This document shows positions 52,055 through 61,068 of a stretch of 64,000 bases of DNA, piece by piece. Source of the stretch: Pedobacter fastidiosus (GTDB lineage: Bacteria; Bacteroidota; Bacteroidia; Sphingobacteriales; Sphingobacteriaceae); assembly GCF_014306625.1 (NCBI RefSeq), contig NZ_JACRYL010000006.1, positions 146,088 through 210,087 of the forward strand, given 5' to 3'. Within the stretch, counting starts at the first letter, position 1, and each line of letters starts with the position of its first letter. The translations under genes and the position numbers were made by a program. The notes beneath the pieces are model-generated. The model was not told where the DNA came from. It saw nothing but the letters and a program-made list of their open reading frames with translations, and searched no databases.

Positions 52055-53470
52055 TTAAGAAAGTTTGTTCCAATCTGCATGGAAAACACCGTCTTTATCA
52101 ATGCGTTCGAAAGTATGAGCGCCGAAGAAATCTCTTTGCGCCTGAATTAAATTCGAAGGCATTCTAGCTGTTGTAATGGTATCGAAATAGGTTAGGGTAG
52201 AAGCAAAAGCTGGGATACCCACGCCTGCGTTTACGCATGCAGAAACGGTTTTACGTGTTCCTGATAATGTACCTTTGATAATTTCCTGAATTCCGGCATC
52301 GCCAAATAAGTGCTCTAAAGCATTGTTTTTTTCGTAAGCCTGATAAATATCTTCTAAGAATTTGGCTCTAATAATACAGCCACCTCTCCATATTTTGGCA
52401 ATTTCTTGCAACTGCAAATTATATTCATATTCTTTAGATGCTTGAACCAATAAATGCATGCCTTGCGCATAAGCACTAATCATGGAGAAGTAAAATGCGT
52501 TTTCTAACTCATCAACAGTAACATCAATTTTATTATCTTTTTTACCGAAAGCATCTTCTAAAGAAACTCTTAAGGCTTTAAATTTAGAGAGATCTCTGTT
52601 TGATACAGCTTCATTAATAGTTGGAATTGGTAACTGAAGTTCCATTGAAACTTCTGATGTCCATTTTCCAGTTCCCTTAGAACGGGCTTCGTCTTTAATT
52701 TGATCCAGAAGATCATTTTGAGTTTCCGTATCTTTAAATAGGAAGATTTCTGCAGTAATTTCTAAAAGGAAAGACTGAAGTCTGCCTTCATTCCATTTCT
52801 TAAAAACTTTATATATTTCTTCGTTACTGTAACCAAGTCCATTTTTAAGGATGCCGTAAACTTCAGCAATAAGCTCCATAATTGCATATTCAATACCATT
52901 ATGAACCATTTTAACAAAGTGACCGGAGGCACCTGGGCCGATGTAAGTTACACAGGGATCGGAACCAACTTTTGCCGAAACTGCTTCAAAAACATCCTTA
53001 ACAACATTGTAAGCCTCTTTATCTCCACCAGGCATCATACTAGGGCCAAAACGTGCTCCTTCTTCTCCCCCAGAAATTCCCATTCCGAAAAAATGAAGAC
53101 CATCTTTTTCCAATTCATCAACACGACGATTGGTATCGGTAAAATGTGAATTTCCACTATCAATAATAATATCACCCTTACTTAACAGCGGTTTTAATTC
53201 TGCAATTACGCTATCTACAATTGGTCCTGCCGGAACCAATAAAATTAATGTTCTTGGCGTTTGCAAACTGCTTATGAAATTTTCAATATTATCGAAGCCC
53301 TTAAGATTATGTGTTTTACCTTCTTCTTCAAGCTTGGCAATCATTTTATGGTCTTTATCGTAACCCGTTACAGAAAAACCCTTATCAGCCATATTTAGTA
53401 AGAGGTTTCGGCCCATTGTACCTAAACCAATCATTCCTAATTTATATTGTTTTGAATCGCTAGTTGCCAT
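52055..53470 (-). CDS. gnd: 6-phosphogluconate dehydrogenase (decarboxylating)
   Basis: Converts 6-phosphogluconate to ribulose 5-phosphate and CO2 with NAD(P)+. The 471-residue protein has the Rossmann MIGLGTMGRNLLLNM, IDSGNSHFTDTNRR near 130, the substrate-binding GISGGEEGARFGPSMMPGG (split as GISGGEEGA and PSMMPGG), HNGIEY and C-terminal AQRDFFGAHTFER. The ATG at 53470 (MATSDS) gives the usual N-terminus. It shares a 13-base upstream motif with the ROK kinase gene. Confidence 0.95.
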   Translation of the reverse strand: MATSDSKQYKLGMIGLGTMGRNLLLNMADKGFSVTGYDKDHKMIAKLEEEGKTHNLKGFDNIENFISSLQTPRTLILLVPAGPIVDSVIAELKPLLSKGDIIIDSGNSHFTDTNRRVDELEKDGLHFFGMGISGGEEGARFGPSMMPGGDKEAYNVVKDVFEAVSAKVGSDPCVTYIGPGASGHFVKMVHNGIEYAIMELIAEVYGILKNGLGYSNEEIYKVFKKWNEGRLQSFLLEITAEIFLFKDTETQNDLLDQIKDEARSKGTGKWTSEVSMELQLPIPTINEAVSNRDLSKFKALRVSLEDAFGKKDNKIDVTVDELENAFYFSMISAYAQGMHLLVQASKEYEYNLQLQEIAKIWRGGCIIRAKFLEDIYQAYEKNNALEHLFGDAGIQEIIKGTLSGTRKTVSACVNAGVGIPAFASTLTYFDTITTARMPSNLIQAQRDFFGAHTFERIDKDGVFHADWNKLS

Positions 53471-53503
53471 TTTTTGTTTTTTATTATGCACCCAAAATTA
53501 GGG

Positions 53504-53516
53504 TTTACAAATTAAT
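53504..53516 (-). promoter_or_regulatory. Shared 13-base motif upstream of gnd
   Basis: Reads ATTAATTTGTAAA on the minus strand, about 35 bases before the gnd ATG. The same 13 bases lie 28-40 bases before the ROK kinase ATG (54345-54357). TTAATTTG is one base from the TAnnTTTG -7 box, so both are probable promoters; no clear -33 box. Confidence 0.4.
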
Positions 53517-53558
53517 ATTGCAGATTATGATGTTATTAGATTGTAATAAAATACAGTT

Positions 53559-54317
53559 TTATGATTTCGGTTCTACCGTGAAAATATTGTACTTATCAGC
53601 AAGCTTCCAAAGTTTTGCGCCGCCCTTAATTCCATCTCTATTGGTTACAAGTTTAATATTGTCTTCCAATTTAAAATCGATTTGTTTAGAATTTCCACCA
53701 CCTATATATAAGGTGTCATAATTGAAAACTGTTTTATAAATTTCAATAACTTTTTTCAAGCGTTTATTCCATCTTTCTGTACCAATTTTTTCGAAGGCCT
53801 TATTTCCGATATAATCATCATAATCTTCTTCTTTGCTAATTGGAAAATGCGCTAACTCTAAGTGGGGCAGGAGTTCGCCATCAAAAAGTAAAGCCGTACC
53901 GAAACCAGTACCAACTGTAAAAACGATTTCGAAACCTTTACCTTCAACAACACCTAATCCTTGCTGATCGGCATCATTAACCAATCGTACCGATTTGTTT
54001 AAAGCATCGGCAACACATTGAGCCAGATCAATATCTTCCCATTTATTCTTCGCTAAATTTGGTGCAGTTTTAACAATTCCATTTTTAACATATCCAGGAA
54101 AGCCAATTGATACCCGATCATAAGTAATGGGAAAAGGCTTAATCAGATCAATTATTCCTGTTACTATATCTTTTGGAGTCGCTTCTGCAGGTGTTTTGCT
54201 TTTTAAATATTCAGTCAGCATATTTCCGTTTTCATCCAGAAGGACAGTTTTTATGCTTGTACCGCCTATATCAATCGATAAAATGTTGGGATTTGCAGCT
54301 TTCTTTTTTGTAACCAT
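53559..54317 (-). CDS. ROK family kinase resembling polyphosphate glucokinase
   Basis: A 252-residue sugar kinase of the ROK/ASKHA fold. It has the phosphate-1 loop LSIDIGGTSIKTV near 14-26, the adenosine/phosphate TVGTGFGTALLFDG near 132-145 and the IGGGNSKQI block near 212. It follows the pattern of actinobacterial polyphosphate glucokinase closely: GFPGYVKNGIVKTAPN, LVNDADQQGLGV, and a near GELLPHLELAHF (polyphosphate/ATP glucokinases have E-G-H there). Likely phosphorylates glucose with polyphosphate or ATP. Immediately upstream of gnd-zwf-pgl, and near ppk1. Confidence 0.78.
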   Translation of the reverse strand: MVTKKKAANPNILSIDIGGTSIKTVLLDENGNMLTEYLKSKTPAEATPKDIVTGIIDLIKPFPITYDRVSIGFPGYVKNGIVKTAPNLAKNKWEDIDLAQCVADALNKSVRLVNDADQQGLGVVEGKGFEIVFTVGTGFGTALLFDGELLPHLELAHFPISKEEDYDDYIGNKAFEKIGTERWNKRLKKVIEIYKTVFNYDTLYIGGGNSKQIDFKLEDNIKLVTNRDGIKGGAKLWKLADKYNIFTVEPKS

Positions 54318-54344
54318 TATTTTTGTTGTTTTATAAAACTGAGT

Positions 54345-54357
54345 TTTACAAATTAAT
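54345..54357 (-). promoter_or_regulatory. Shared 13-base motif upstream of the ROK kinase gene
   Basis: ATTAATTTGTAAA on the minus strand, identical to the motif before gnd at 53504-53516. Probably a -7-like promoter element for a transcript of the ROK kinase gene. Confidence 0.4.
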
Positions 54358-54441
54358 CAAAACAAAAAAGATTAAACGAATAGAATGTGAACTAATTTAA
54401 AATAATAAACTACTAATTCTATGTATTTAGTAGTTTATTGT

Positions 54442-54449
54442 TAAGTTTG
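54442..54449 (+). promoter_or_regulatory. -7 promoter box of the hydroxylase gene
   Basis: TAAGTTTG at 54442-54449 is a perfect TAnnTTTG box. It lies 30 bases before the ATG at 54479, which argues against a GTG start at 54449. Confidence 0.5.
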
Positions 54450-54478
54450 TGACTTATAAAATCACCAAGTCATCAGTT

Positions 54479-55702
54479 ATGTTTAGCGTAAACTACCTTG
54501 CTTTTGCCATTCCAGCGTTCTTCCTTTTTGTTTATATAGAGCTTAAAATTGCGCAGTACAAAAAGGAATCTTCTGTTTTTAAATACGAGAGTACGGTTGC
54601 TAATTTTAGTGTGGGTATTGCAGAACGGTTATTAAACCTATTTATGGCGGCAAGTTTTTATCAAGTTTACAATTGGGTTTACACCAACTATTCGATATTT
54701 GAAATTCCAAATAGGTGGTATGTGTGGGTTTTATTGCTGTGGGCTACAGATTTAGTTTGGTATTGGTACCACAGGTTGGGGCACGAAATTAATTTTCTTT
54801 GGGCAGCACATATTGTTCACCATCAAAGTGAAGAGTTCAATCTATCGGCAGCGGCCAGAATTACAACTATTCAAGCCATTTTTAGAAACGTTTTTTGGTG
54901 CATACTTCCTTTGGTTGGTTTTCATCCAAATATGATTATAACGATTCTTTTGGCTCATGGTGCCTATTCATTTTTTACCCATACCCAGCTCATTGGTAAA
55001 ATTGGGTGGCTGGAAAATATTTTGATCACACCTTCGCTCCATGGCGTTCATCATGCTTCCGATGAAAAATATTTAGATAAAAACTATGGTGATGTTTTTG
55101 TTTTTTGGGATAAGATTTTTGGTACTTTTCAAACGGAAGAGGAGGCACCGAAATATGGTTTAACACATCCAATTAAAAGCTATAGTTTCTTGTGGCAACA
55201 TTTTCATTACTATTTAGAAATAGGCGAAGCTTACAAGAGAGCGAATGGGTTTAAAGCTAAGTGTAATGCATTATTTGGAAGCCCAGCATTAATGGATCAA
55301 AATATCCGTCCCATTTTGGAAGAGAAATATTTTCAAAATTCCAAAAGAAAATCTTCTAAATTTAAATTTAAAACCTATGCCAATATACAACTTGGTTTAG
55401 TTGTGGTTATACTCACAATCACAACTTTATTCTACAGTTATTTACAGTTTATAGATAGCGCTTTCATCCTGATATTGGTGTTATTAACACTTATAAATAT
55501 TGGTGCTTTGTTAGAGCAAAGAAAGTGGATTTATTATCTTGAATGTTTTAGGTTGATTCTGATATTTACTTACACATTCTACAACTTTAATCATTTCGAA
55601 TTTGCTGTATTTCCAATTATAGCATTAGTTATTCTAGAACGTACAATTTCTTTAAGTAAAATTTACACCAAGTACGTGCTTTACTATTCAAAAGCCAAAT
55701 AA
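54479..55702 (+). CDS. Sterol desaturase/fatty acid hydroxylase family protein
   Basis: A 407-residue membrane di-iron hydroxylase. Histidine clusters are WYHRLGHE near residue 91, AHIVHHQSEE near 106, and HGVHHASDEKYLDKNYG near 185, matching the HxxxH...HxxHH...HxxHH ligand set. About six to eight hydrophobic segments span the whole protein; a C-terminal ~120 residues of extra membrane helices follow the catalytic half. Substrate is likely a lipid, not a sterol. The start is the ATG after a good -7 box at 54442-54449. It is separate from the SusC locus by a 436-bp gap. Confidence 0.85.
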   Translation: MFSVNYLAFAIPAFFLFVYIELKIAQYKKESSVFKYESTVANFSVGIAERLLNLFMAASFYQVYNWVYTNYSIFEIPNRWYVWVLLLWATDLVWYWYHRLGHEINFLWAAHIVHHQSEEFNLSAAARITTIQAIFRNVFWCILPLVGFHPNMIITILLAHGAYSFFTHTQLIGKIGWLENILITPSLHGVHHASDEKYLDKNYGDVFVFWDKIFGTFQTEEEAPKYGLTHPIKSYSFLWQHFHYYLEIGEAYKRANGFKAKCNALFGSPALMDQNIRPILEEKYFQNSKRKSSKFKFKTYANIQLGLVVVILTITTLFYSYLQFIDSAFILILVLLTLINIGALLEQRKWIYYLECFRLILIFTYTFYNFNHFEFAVFPIIALVILERTISLSKIYTKYVLYYSKAK

Positions 55703-56138
55703 TTGTATTTCATTCTATTTCGGTTTTCAGTTGAATAGAAATGTTACAGTAACATTTATCATATAACAAATAAATTAAAATTAGTGTCTCTTTAAAAATA
55801 AAAGGGAGTATATAATTACATGATTTCAATTTTATCATCATCTAAATATTCTAAATTAATACATTAGAGCTGTATTAGTGTTTTTTTTGTATATCTCTAT
55901 TGTCTCTTTTTAGGTTTATAATATCAAATTATAAACTATCATTAAATTTTAAAAAACTCATTTCGTTTCTTTTTATCTAAATAAGTAACATATCGAAATG
56001 TGTTAGATAATAAATCGAAACTATTAAAGTCTGTTATTGGTTTTTTTAACCTTGTCTTAATACAAATTTAATCTTAGGGCTATTACTTTGCCGTTAATCC
56101 GAAAACGAAAAGAACATCCTAATTATTTAAATTCCAAT
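55703..56138. other. Gene-free 436-bp leader region before susC with palindromes
   Basis: AT-rich gap. It contains a perfect 19-bp palindrome AAATGTTAC-A-GTAACATTT at 55739-55757, an imperfect TAACATAT/AATGTGTTA pair near 55986-56006, and a perfect 9-bp hairpin (GTTTATAAT / ATTATAAAC) at 55914-55936. No gene or clear promoter was seen. Confidence 0.6.
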
Positions 56139-59100
56139 ATGAACAAACTTTTTACTCAAACAGTTCTAATGCTTTGGCATAGGACTAAAAATGGGTATGT
56201 AATTTCAAAACATCCCACAGAAGATGAAAAGAGATCGATTTTTACGAGATATCCTTTTTCATTTTGTTTCAAAATTTTATTATTAAGTATTTTTCTTCAA
56301 TCTAATCTAATTACTGATGTTTATGCTCAGCAACCTACCCAGAACGTAATTATAAAAGGTAAAATATTAGATGATGAAGACGGTTTGCTACTTATTGGAA
56401 CTACGATTAGCGATAATGCGAAACGTGTTGTAGGGGTTACAAACGAAAATGGCGAATTTTCAGTTTCCATTTTAAAAGGTAGTTCAATATCCTTTAATAT
56501 GGTGGGTTATACCCCAATAAGCAGAGCATTTTCAGCCAATCAAAACGGGGTAACCATTAGGTTAAAATCTTCCAACAGCCAATTAAATGAAGTGGTTGTT
56601 ACCGCTTTAGGGATCAAAAGAGAAGAGAAAGCACTGGGTTATGCAGTTACAAAGATAGACAGTACACAACTAACAGATGCAGTTTCTACCAACTGGACAG
56701 ATGCACTTTCTGGCAAAGTTGCTGGCTTAAATCTGGTTAGATCGAATAGTGGCCCAGCGGGTTCAATTAAGATTATTTTACGTGGAGAAAATAACCTAAC
56801 TGGAGATAATGAAGCCCTAATTGTTGTTGATGGAGTAGTAATTAACAATAGTGGTGGTAGACGTACTGCAAACGGATCTGATGCTGTTTACGGTACCGGA
56901 AGTGATAACATGCCTGCTGATTATGGGAGTACAACAAATGATATTAATCCAGAGGATATTGAAAGTGTAACCGTTTTGAAAGGTCCGGGAGCGGCTGCCT
57001 TATATGGACAAAGAGGTGCCAATGGCGCAATTTTAATTACTACAAAATCTGGTAATTCTAAGCGGAAGAAAGTCGGAATCAAGTTTACTTCTAATGGATC
57101 TTTTGAAGAGGTTAACCGTTGGCCGGATTTGCAGTATGAATACGGACAAGGTTTAGATGGTGCTGCTTATTATTCGTATGGCACAACTGCTGATGGTGCG
57201 AGTACCAGTGGAACAAGTTCTGCTTATGGACCAAAATTTGATGGGCAAATGTTCTTTCAATATGATCCCATAACGCAAACTACAGGGAAAACTAGAACGC
57301 CTTGGGTTCCGTACACCAATCAAATTAGAGATTTTTTTAGTACTGGTGAGAATTTAACAAACTCGTTAAGTATCGATGGAAAAATAAGAACAACAACTGC
57401 TCGTGTATCCATTACCAATCAAAATAATACTTGGATTGTTCCCAAAACTGGGATCGAACGTACAACGGTTTCCTTATCAACCAATACCGATATTACCAGT
57501 AAACTAAAGTTTTCTACCAAAATAAATTATGGAAATAGATTTAGCGATAACCTGCCAGGTGCAGGCTATGGTAATCAATCTTTAATGTATTGGTATATTT
57601 TCTGGCAACCCAATGCAAGTTTAGATTGGATTAAAAATTACTGGGCAAATGGACAAGAGAATAGACAGATTAAATATCCATTTAGTTCGTTTCCAGAAAA
57701 CCCTTATGCAGTTGTAAATGAGTTTATTAATAAAACAGGTCGTAATAACGTTACTGCAAATGCTCAGGTTAGTTATCAAATTACCAAAAACTTAAGTGTT
57801 CAAGTACGCTCAAGTATTGATATGGCCGAGGAGAAACGAGCTCAGGAACGTCCTTACGACTCTGGAAGTAAGTTAATTCAAGGTTCTGTTCGTAAACAGA
57901 ATATCTATTCGCAAGAAACCAATACCGATTTTCTAATTCGTTACGACAAAAAAGTTGGTAAAGATTTAAACTTCAACTTATCCGCAGGTGGAAGCCAATT
58001 AAGAAATAAGTACAACAAATCTGATTTGCGTGCAGATGGATTAAAAATTCCGAACATTTATGAATTGACGAATAATTTATATCCGTTGGTTTCGATTCCT
58101 GATACAAGTAGATATAGAATTAACAGTTTTTATGGAATCCTTTCTACCAGCTACAAAAATTATTTATATGTAGATGTAACGGCTCGTAAAGATTGGAGCA
58201 GTGTTTTGGCAACCGTAACCAGAACAGATAATGTTGGCTTTTTCTATCCATCCGTTAGTGGAAGTTTTGTCTTATCCGAATTCTGGAAATTACCAAAGGC
58301 AATCACCTTTGCAAAGATTAGGGCATCAGTATCTCAAGTAGGAAGTGGCGGTACAACGCCTTACCGAACTGCATATACTTATTCGCTGGCATCAAACGGA
58401 ATTTATCCAGATAGTGCCTTACAGAATCCAACCATTTTACCAAATGAAAATCTTAAACCTTTAAAAACAACCACATACGAAGTTGGTACAGAAGTTAGAT
58501 TGCTAAATAATAGATTGGGATTTGATGTTGCTGTTTATGCTGGCAATACTAAAAACCAAATTTTAACTCGAATTGTAGATCGTTCTTCAGGTTATAACCA
58601 GGCATTGATTAATGCTGGACAGGTAAATAATATGGGGGTAGAAGTTGCCGTAAACGGAACACCAATAACCAGTAAAAATGGTTTTAAATGGACTTTAAAC
58701 CTGACTTTTGCATCCAATCAAAATAAAATTAAATCCTTAACTGATAGTTCGATTATTTTGAGAACAGGGCCAGTGGCCGGTGGACAGATTGTGGCCAAAG
58801 TTGGTGGGAGCATGGGTGATTTGTACGGTAGAGGTTATGTTCGAGATCCTGATGGCAATGTTGTTTATGATGCCACAACCGGTTTTGCCAAAATTACAAC
58901 AGATGTGGTTTACTTAGGTAATACAATGCCGAAATATAAAGGAAGCATCGGGAGTAATTTCAGTTACCGAAACTTTAGTTTAAATGTTCTTTTTGATGCT
59001 CAGCTTGGTGGTGTAGCGCACTCCTTATTAAATTACAAACTGGTAGAGCAGGGAAAATTAGCAGTAACGCTTCCTGGCCGTTACAATGGTATTATTGGGA

Positions 59101-59465
59101 ATGGTGTGGTGCAAAAGGCTGATGGTACTTATGTTCCAAATACAACGGTTGCTTACGATATAGATGAATATTATCGCTCGCAAATGGGTGCTGATAATGC
59201 CGAAGGAAGTACTTTCAGAACTGATTTTATAAAATTTAGAGAAGCCTCTTTCAACTATAGATTCAATCCAAAATTCCTTAAAAAATTGGGTTTATCTACA
59301 GCATCTTTCGGAGTTTATGGTCGTAACCTTTTCATCTGGTCGCCATGGCCAATGTTCGATCCAGAATTTGGAACACTCGCTGGTTCGGATATCGTTACAG
59401 GCTTTGAAGTTGGACAGTTTCCATCAACCAGAACCTATGGTTTCAATTTATCAATTGGCATATAA
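56139..59465 (+). CDS. SusC/RagA family TonB-dependent outer-membrane transporter
   Basis: A 1108-residue TonB-dependent receptor. An in-frame TTG at 56088 exists, but the ATG at 56139 gives the usual short n-region ahead of the hydrophobic signal segment (FKILLLSIFLQS; cleavage near VYAQ). A CNA_B/carboxypeptidase-like domain (residues ~75-150: GKILDDEDGLLLIGTT) is followed by the SusC TonB box region LNEVVVTALGI and the plug (DINPEDIESVTVLKGPGAAALYGQRGANG). The C-terminal barrel ends near YGFNLSIGI. It imports with SusD encoded 11 bases downstream. Confidence 0.93.
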   Translation: MNKLFTQTVLMLWHRTKNGYVISKHPTEDEKRSIFTRYPFSFCFKILLLSIFLQSNLITDVYAQQPTQNVIIKGKILDDEDGLLLIGTTISDNAKRVVGVTNENGEFSVSILKGSSISFNMVGYTPISRAFSANQNGVTIRLKSSNSQLNEVVVTALGIKREEKALGYAVTKIDSTQLTDAVSTNWTDALSGKVAGLNLVRSNSGPAGSIKIILRGENNLTGDNEALIVVDGVVINNSGGRRTANGSDAVYGTGSDNMPADYGSTTNDINPEDIESVTVLKGPGAAALYGQRGANGAILITTKSGNSKRKKVGIKFTSNGSFEEVNRWPDLQYEYGQGLDGAAYYSYGTTADGASTSGTSSAYGPKFDGQMFFQYDPITQTTGKTRTPWVPYTNQIRDFFSTGENLTNSLSIDGKIRTTTARVSITNQNNTWIVPKTGIERTTVSLSTNTDITSKLKFSTKINYGNRFSDNLPGAGYGNQSLMYWYIFWQPNASLDWIKNYWANGQENRQIKYPFSSFPENPYAVVNEFINKTGRNNVTANAQVSYQITKNLSVQVRSSIDMAEEKRAQERPYDSGSKLIQGSVRKQNIYSQETNTDFLIRYDKKVGKDLNFNLSAGGSQLRNKYNKSDLRADGLKIPNIYELTNNLYPLVSIPDTSRYRINSFYGILSTSYKNYLYVDVTARKDWSSVLATVTRTDNVGFFYPSVSGSFVLSEFWKLPKAITFAKIRASVSQVGSGGTTPYRTAYTYSLASNGIYPDSALQNPTILPNENLKPLKTTTYEVGTEVRLLNNRLGFDVAVYAGNTKNQILTRIVDRSSGYNQALINAGQVNNMGVEVAVNGTPITSKNGFKWTLNLTFASNQNKIKSLTDSSIILRTGPVAGGQIVAKVGGSMGDLYGRGYVRDPDGNVVYDATTGFAKITTDVVYLGNTMPKYKGSIGSNFSYRNFSLNVLFDAQLGGVAHSLLNYKLVEQGKLAVTLPGRYNGIIGNGVVQKADGTYVPNTTVAYDIDEYYRSQMGADNAEGSTFRTDFIKFREASFNYRFNPKFLKKLGLSTASFGVYGRNLFIWSPWPMFDPEFGTLAGSDIVTGFEVGQFPSTRTYGFNLSIGI

Positions 59466-59476
59466 TCTTTTAAACA

Positions 59477-61048
59477 ATGAAAAAGAATTTATATAAAATT
59501 ATCGGTGTAGTTCTAGTGTCAATAACGACATTATCCTCATGCGATAAAGGGTTTCAAGACATTAATGTCGACCCAATTAACATTATCTCTACGAAGCCAG
59601 AAAAGTTACTGGCACCCGCTTTAGTGAATACACTTTCGCCAGCAATGATGCGAAATAGAAACTTTAACAACGAATTAATGCAAGTTACCGTTGCCATAAG
59701 TGATGGCGATGGTGCAGTTTTTAGGTATGAATATAGAAGTACATTTTCTGATTATTTATGGAATGCATGGTATGTTCAGTTAACCAATTTTAAAGATATT
59801 TATAAGTTGGCTGGCGAACCCGGAATGATTAATAAATCATATCAAGGCATCTCTTTAGTTTGCCAATCGTGGGTTTATGCAATGCTTACTGATACTTACG
59901 GCGATGTCCCATATTCAAAATCCAATTTAGGAAATGACGGTGTTTTAGAACCTGCCTTTGATAAACAAAAGGATATTTATCTTGATCTATTTAATAAACT
60001 AGAAGAGGCAAATACTTTGCTAAGTGCAGGAACAACTATTGTTCCATCGAGCGATCCTGTTTTTAATGGAGATATAACTAAATGGCGCAAATTCTGTAAC
60101 TCGTTATATTTAAGATTGTTGTTGAGGGTTTCAGGGAAATCTGATGTTTCCGCTCAGGTTATCGCTAAAATTAAAGAGATTGTAGATACAAAAAGTACCA
60201 CATATCCAATCATGACGAGCAATGCCGATTGCGCAACATTGAAATGGAGCGGTACAATTGGAACAGATGCTTATGTATCGCCCTATGTAAATGGAGTAAG
60301 AGCACAAGATTTTAGATCACCAGCTATTGGAAGTTTCTTTATTGAACATTTAAGCAATTGGGGCGACCCCAGGATTGATATATCTGTAGCTAACGGTTAT
60401 GCGGTTTCTGGCGTTAACCGTTTAGGGATTTCACAAGGTGCAACCGGTGGTTTTAAGGGAGTACCTAGTGGTTACGCCATTGGAACAGGAATAGTAAAAG
60501 AAGCATATTTTTATTCTTACGATCAAACAAGTACAGGTACGCTTGGAGTGCGCTCACTTCAACAATCTCCATTAACGGGAATTTTAATGAATTATGCTGA
60601 ACTTCAGTTCGTACTTTCAGAAGCAGCAGCAAAAGGGTGGATTAGCGGATCAGCTGAAAACTATTATAACACAGGTATAGCAGCCTCTATTAATTATTGG
60701 GTTCCAACTTTTCCAACTTCTATTTCATCCCAAGTAGTTAAAGATTACATCACCAATGCAGATATTGATTGGGATAACACCTTGTCTCTTGATGGAAAAA
60801 TGGAGCAAATCCATCTGCAAAAATACTATGCATTATTCTTGGTCGATATGGAACAATGGTTCGAATACCGTCGCACAGGTCACCCTATTTTACCAAAGGG
60901 AGCAGGATTAAGAAATGGTGGTGTTATGCCAGCAAGAATGGCTTACCCAGTGTATGTGCAATCTGCAAATCCAACCAATTATCAAAAAGCGGTTTCTGCT
61001 CAAGGGCCAGATGTTATATCGACTAATGTTTGGTGGCAAAAACCTTAA
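59477..61048 (+). CDS. SusD/RagB family outer-membrane lipoprotein
   Basis: A 523-residue surface lipoprotein, lid of the SusC transporter. The lipobox is LSSC with Cys22 (MKKNLYKIIGVVLVSITT). The TPR-like helical core is recognisable from ILMNYAELQFVLSEAAAKGW and YYNTGIAASINYW. It belongs to the SusD-like_2-type group (AVFRYEY, WNAWYVQLTN). The exact ligand cannot be told. Starts 11 bases after susC and is followed by the DUF5689 gene after 20 bases. Confidence 0.92.
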   Translation: MKKNLYKIIGVVLVSITTLSSCDKGFQDINVDPINIISTKPEKLLAPALVNTLSPAMMRNRNFNNELMQVTVAISDGDGAVFRYEYRSTFSDYLWNAWYVQLTNFKDIYKLAGEPGMINKSYQGISLVCQSWVYAMLTDTYGDVPYSKSNLGNDGVLEPAFDKQKDIYLDLFNKLEEANTLLSAGTTIVPSSDPVFNGDITKWRKFCNSLYLRLLLRVSGKSDVSAQVIAKIKEIVDTKSTTYPIMTSNADCATLKWSGTIGTDAYVSPYVNGVRAQDFRSPAIGSFFIEHLSNWGDPRIDISVANGYAVSGVNRLGISQGATGGFKGVPSGYAIGTGIVKEAYFYSYDQTSTGTLGVRSLQQSPLTGILMNYAELQFVLSEAAAKGWISGSAENYYNTGIAASINYWVPTFPTSISSQVVKDYITNADIDWDNTLSLDGKMEQIHLQKYYALFLVDMEQWFEYRRTGHPILPKGAGLRNGGVMPARMAYPVYVQSANPTNYQKAVSAQGPDVISTNVWWQKP

Positions 61049-61068
61049 TCACTATTAAACTTATTAAA

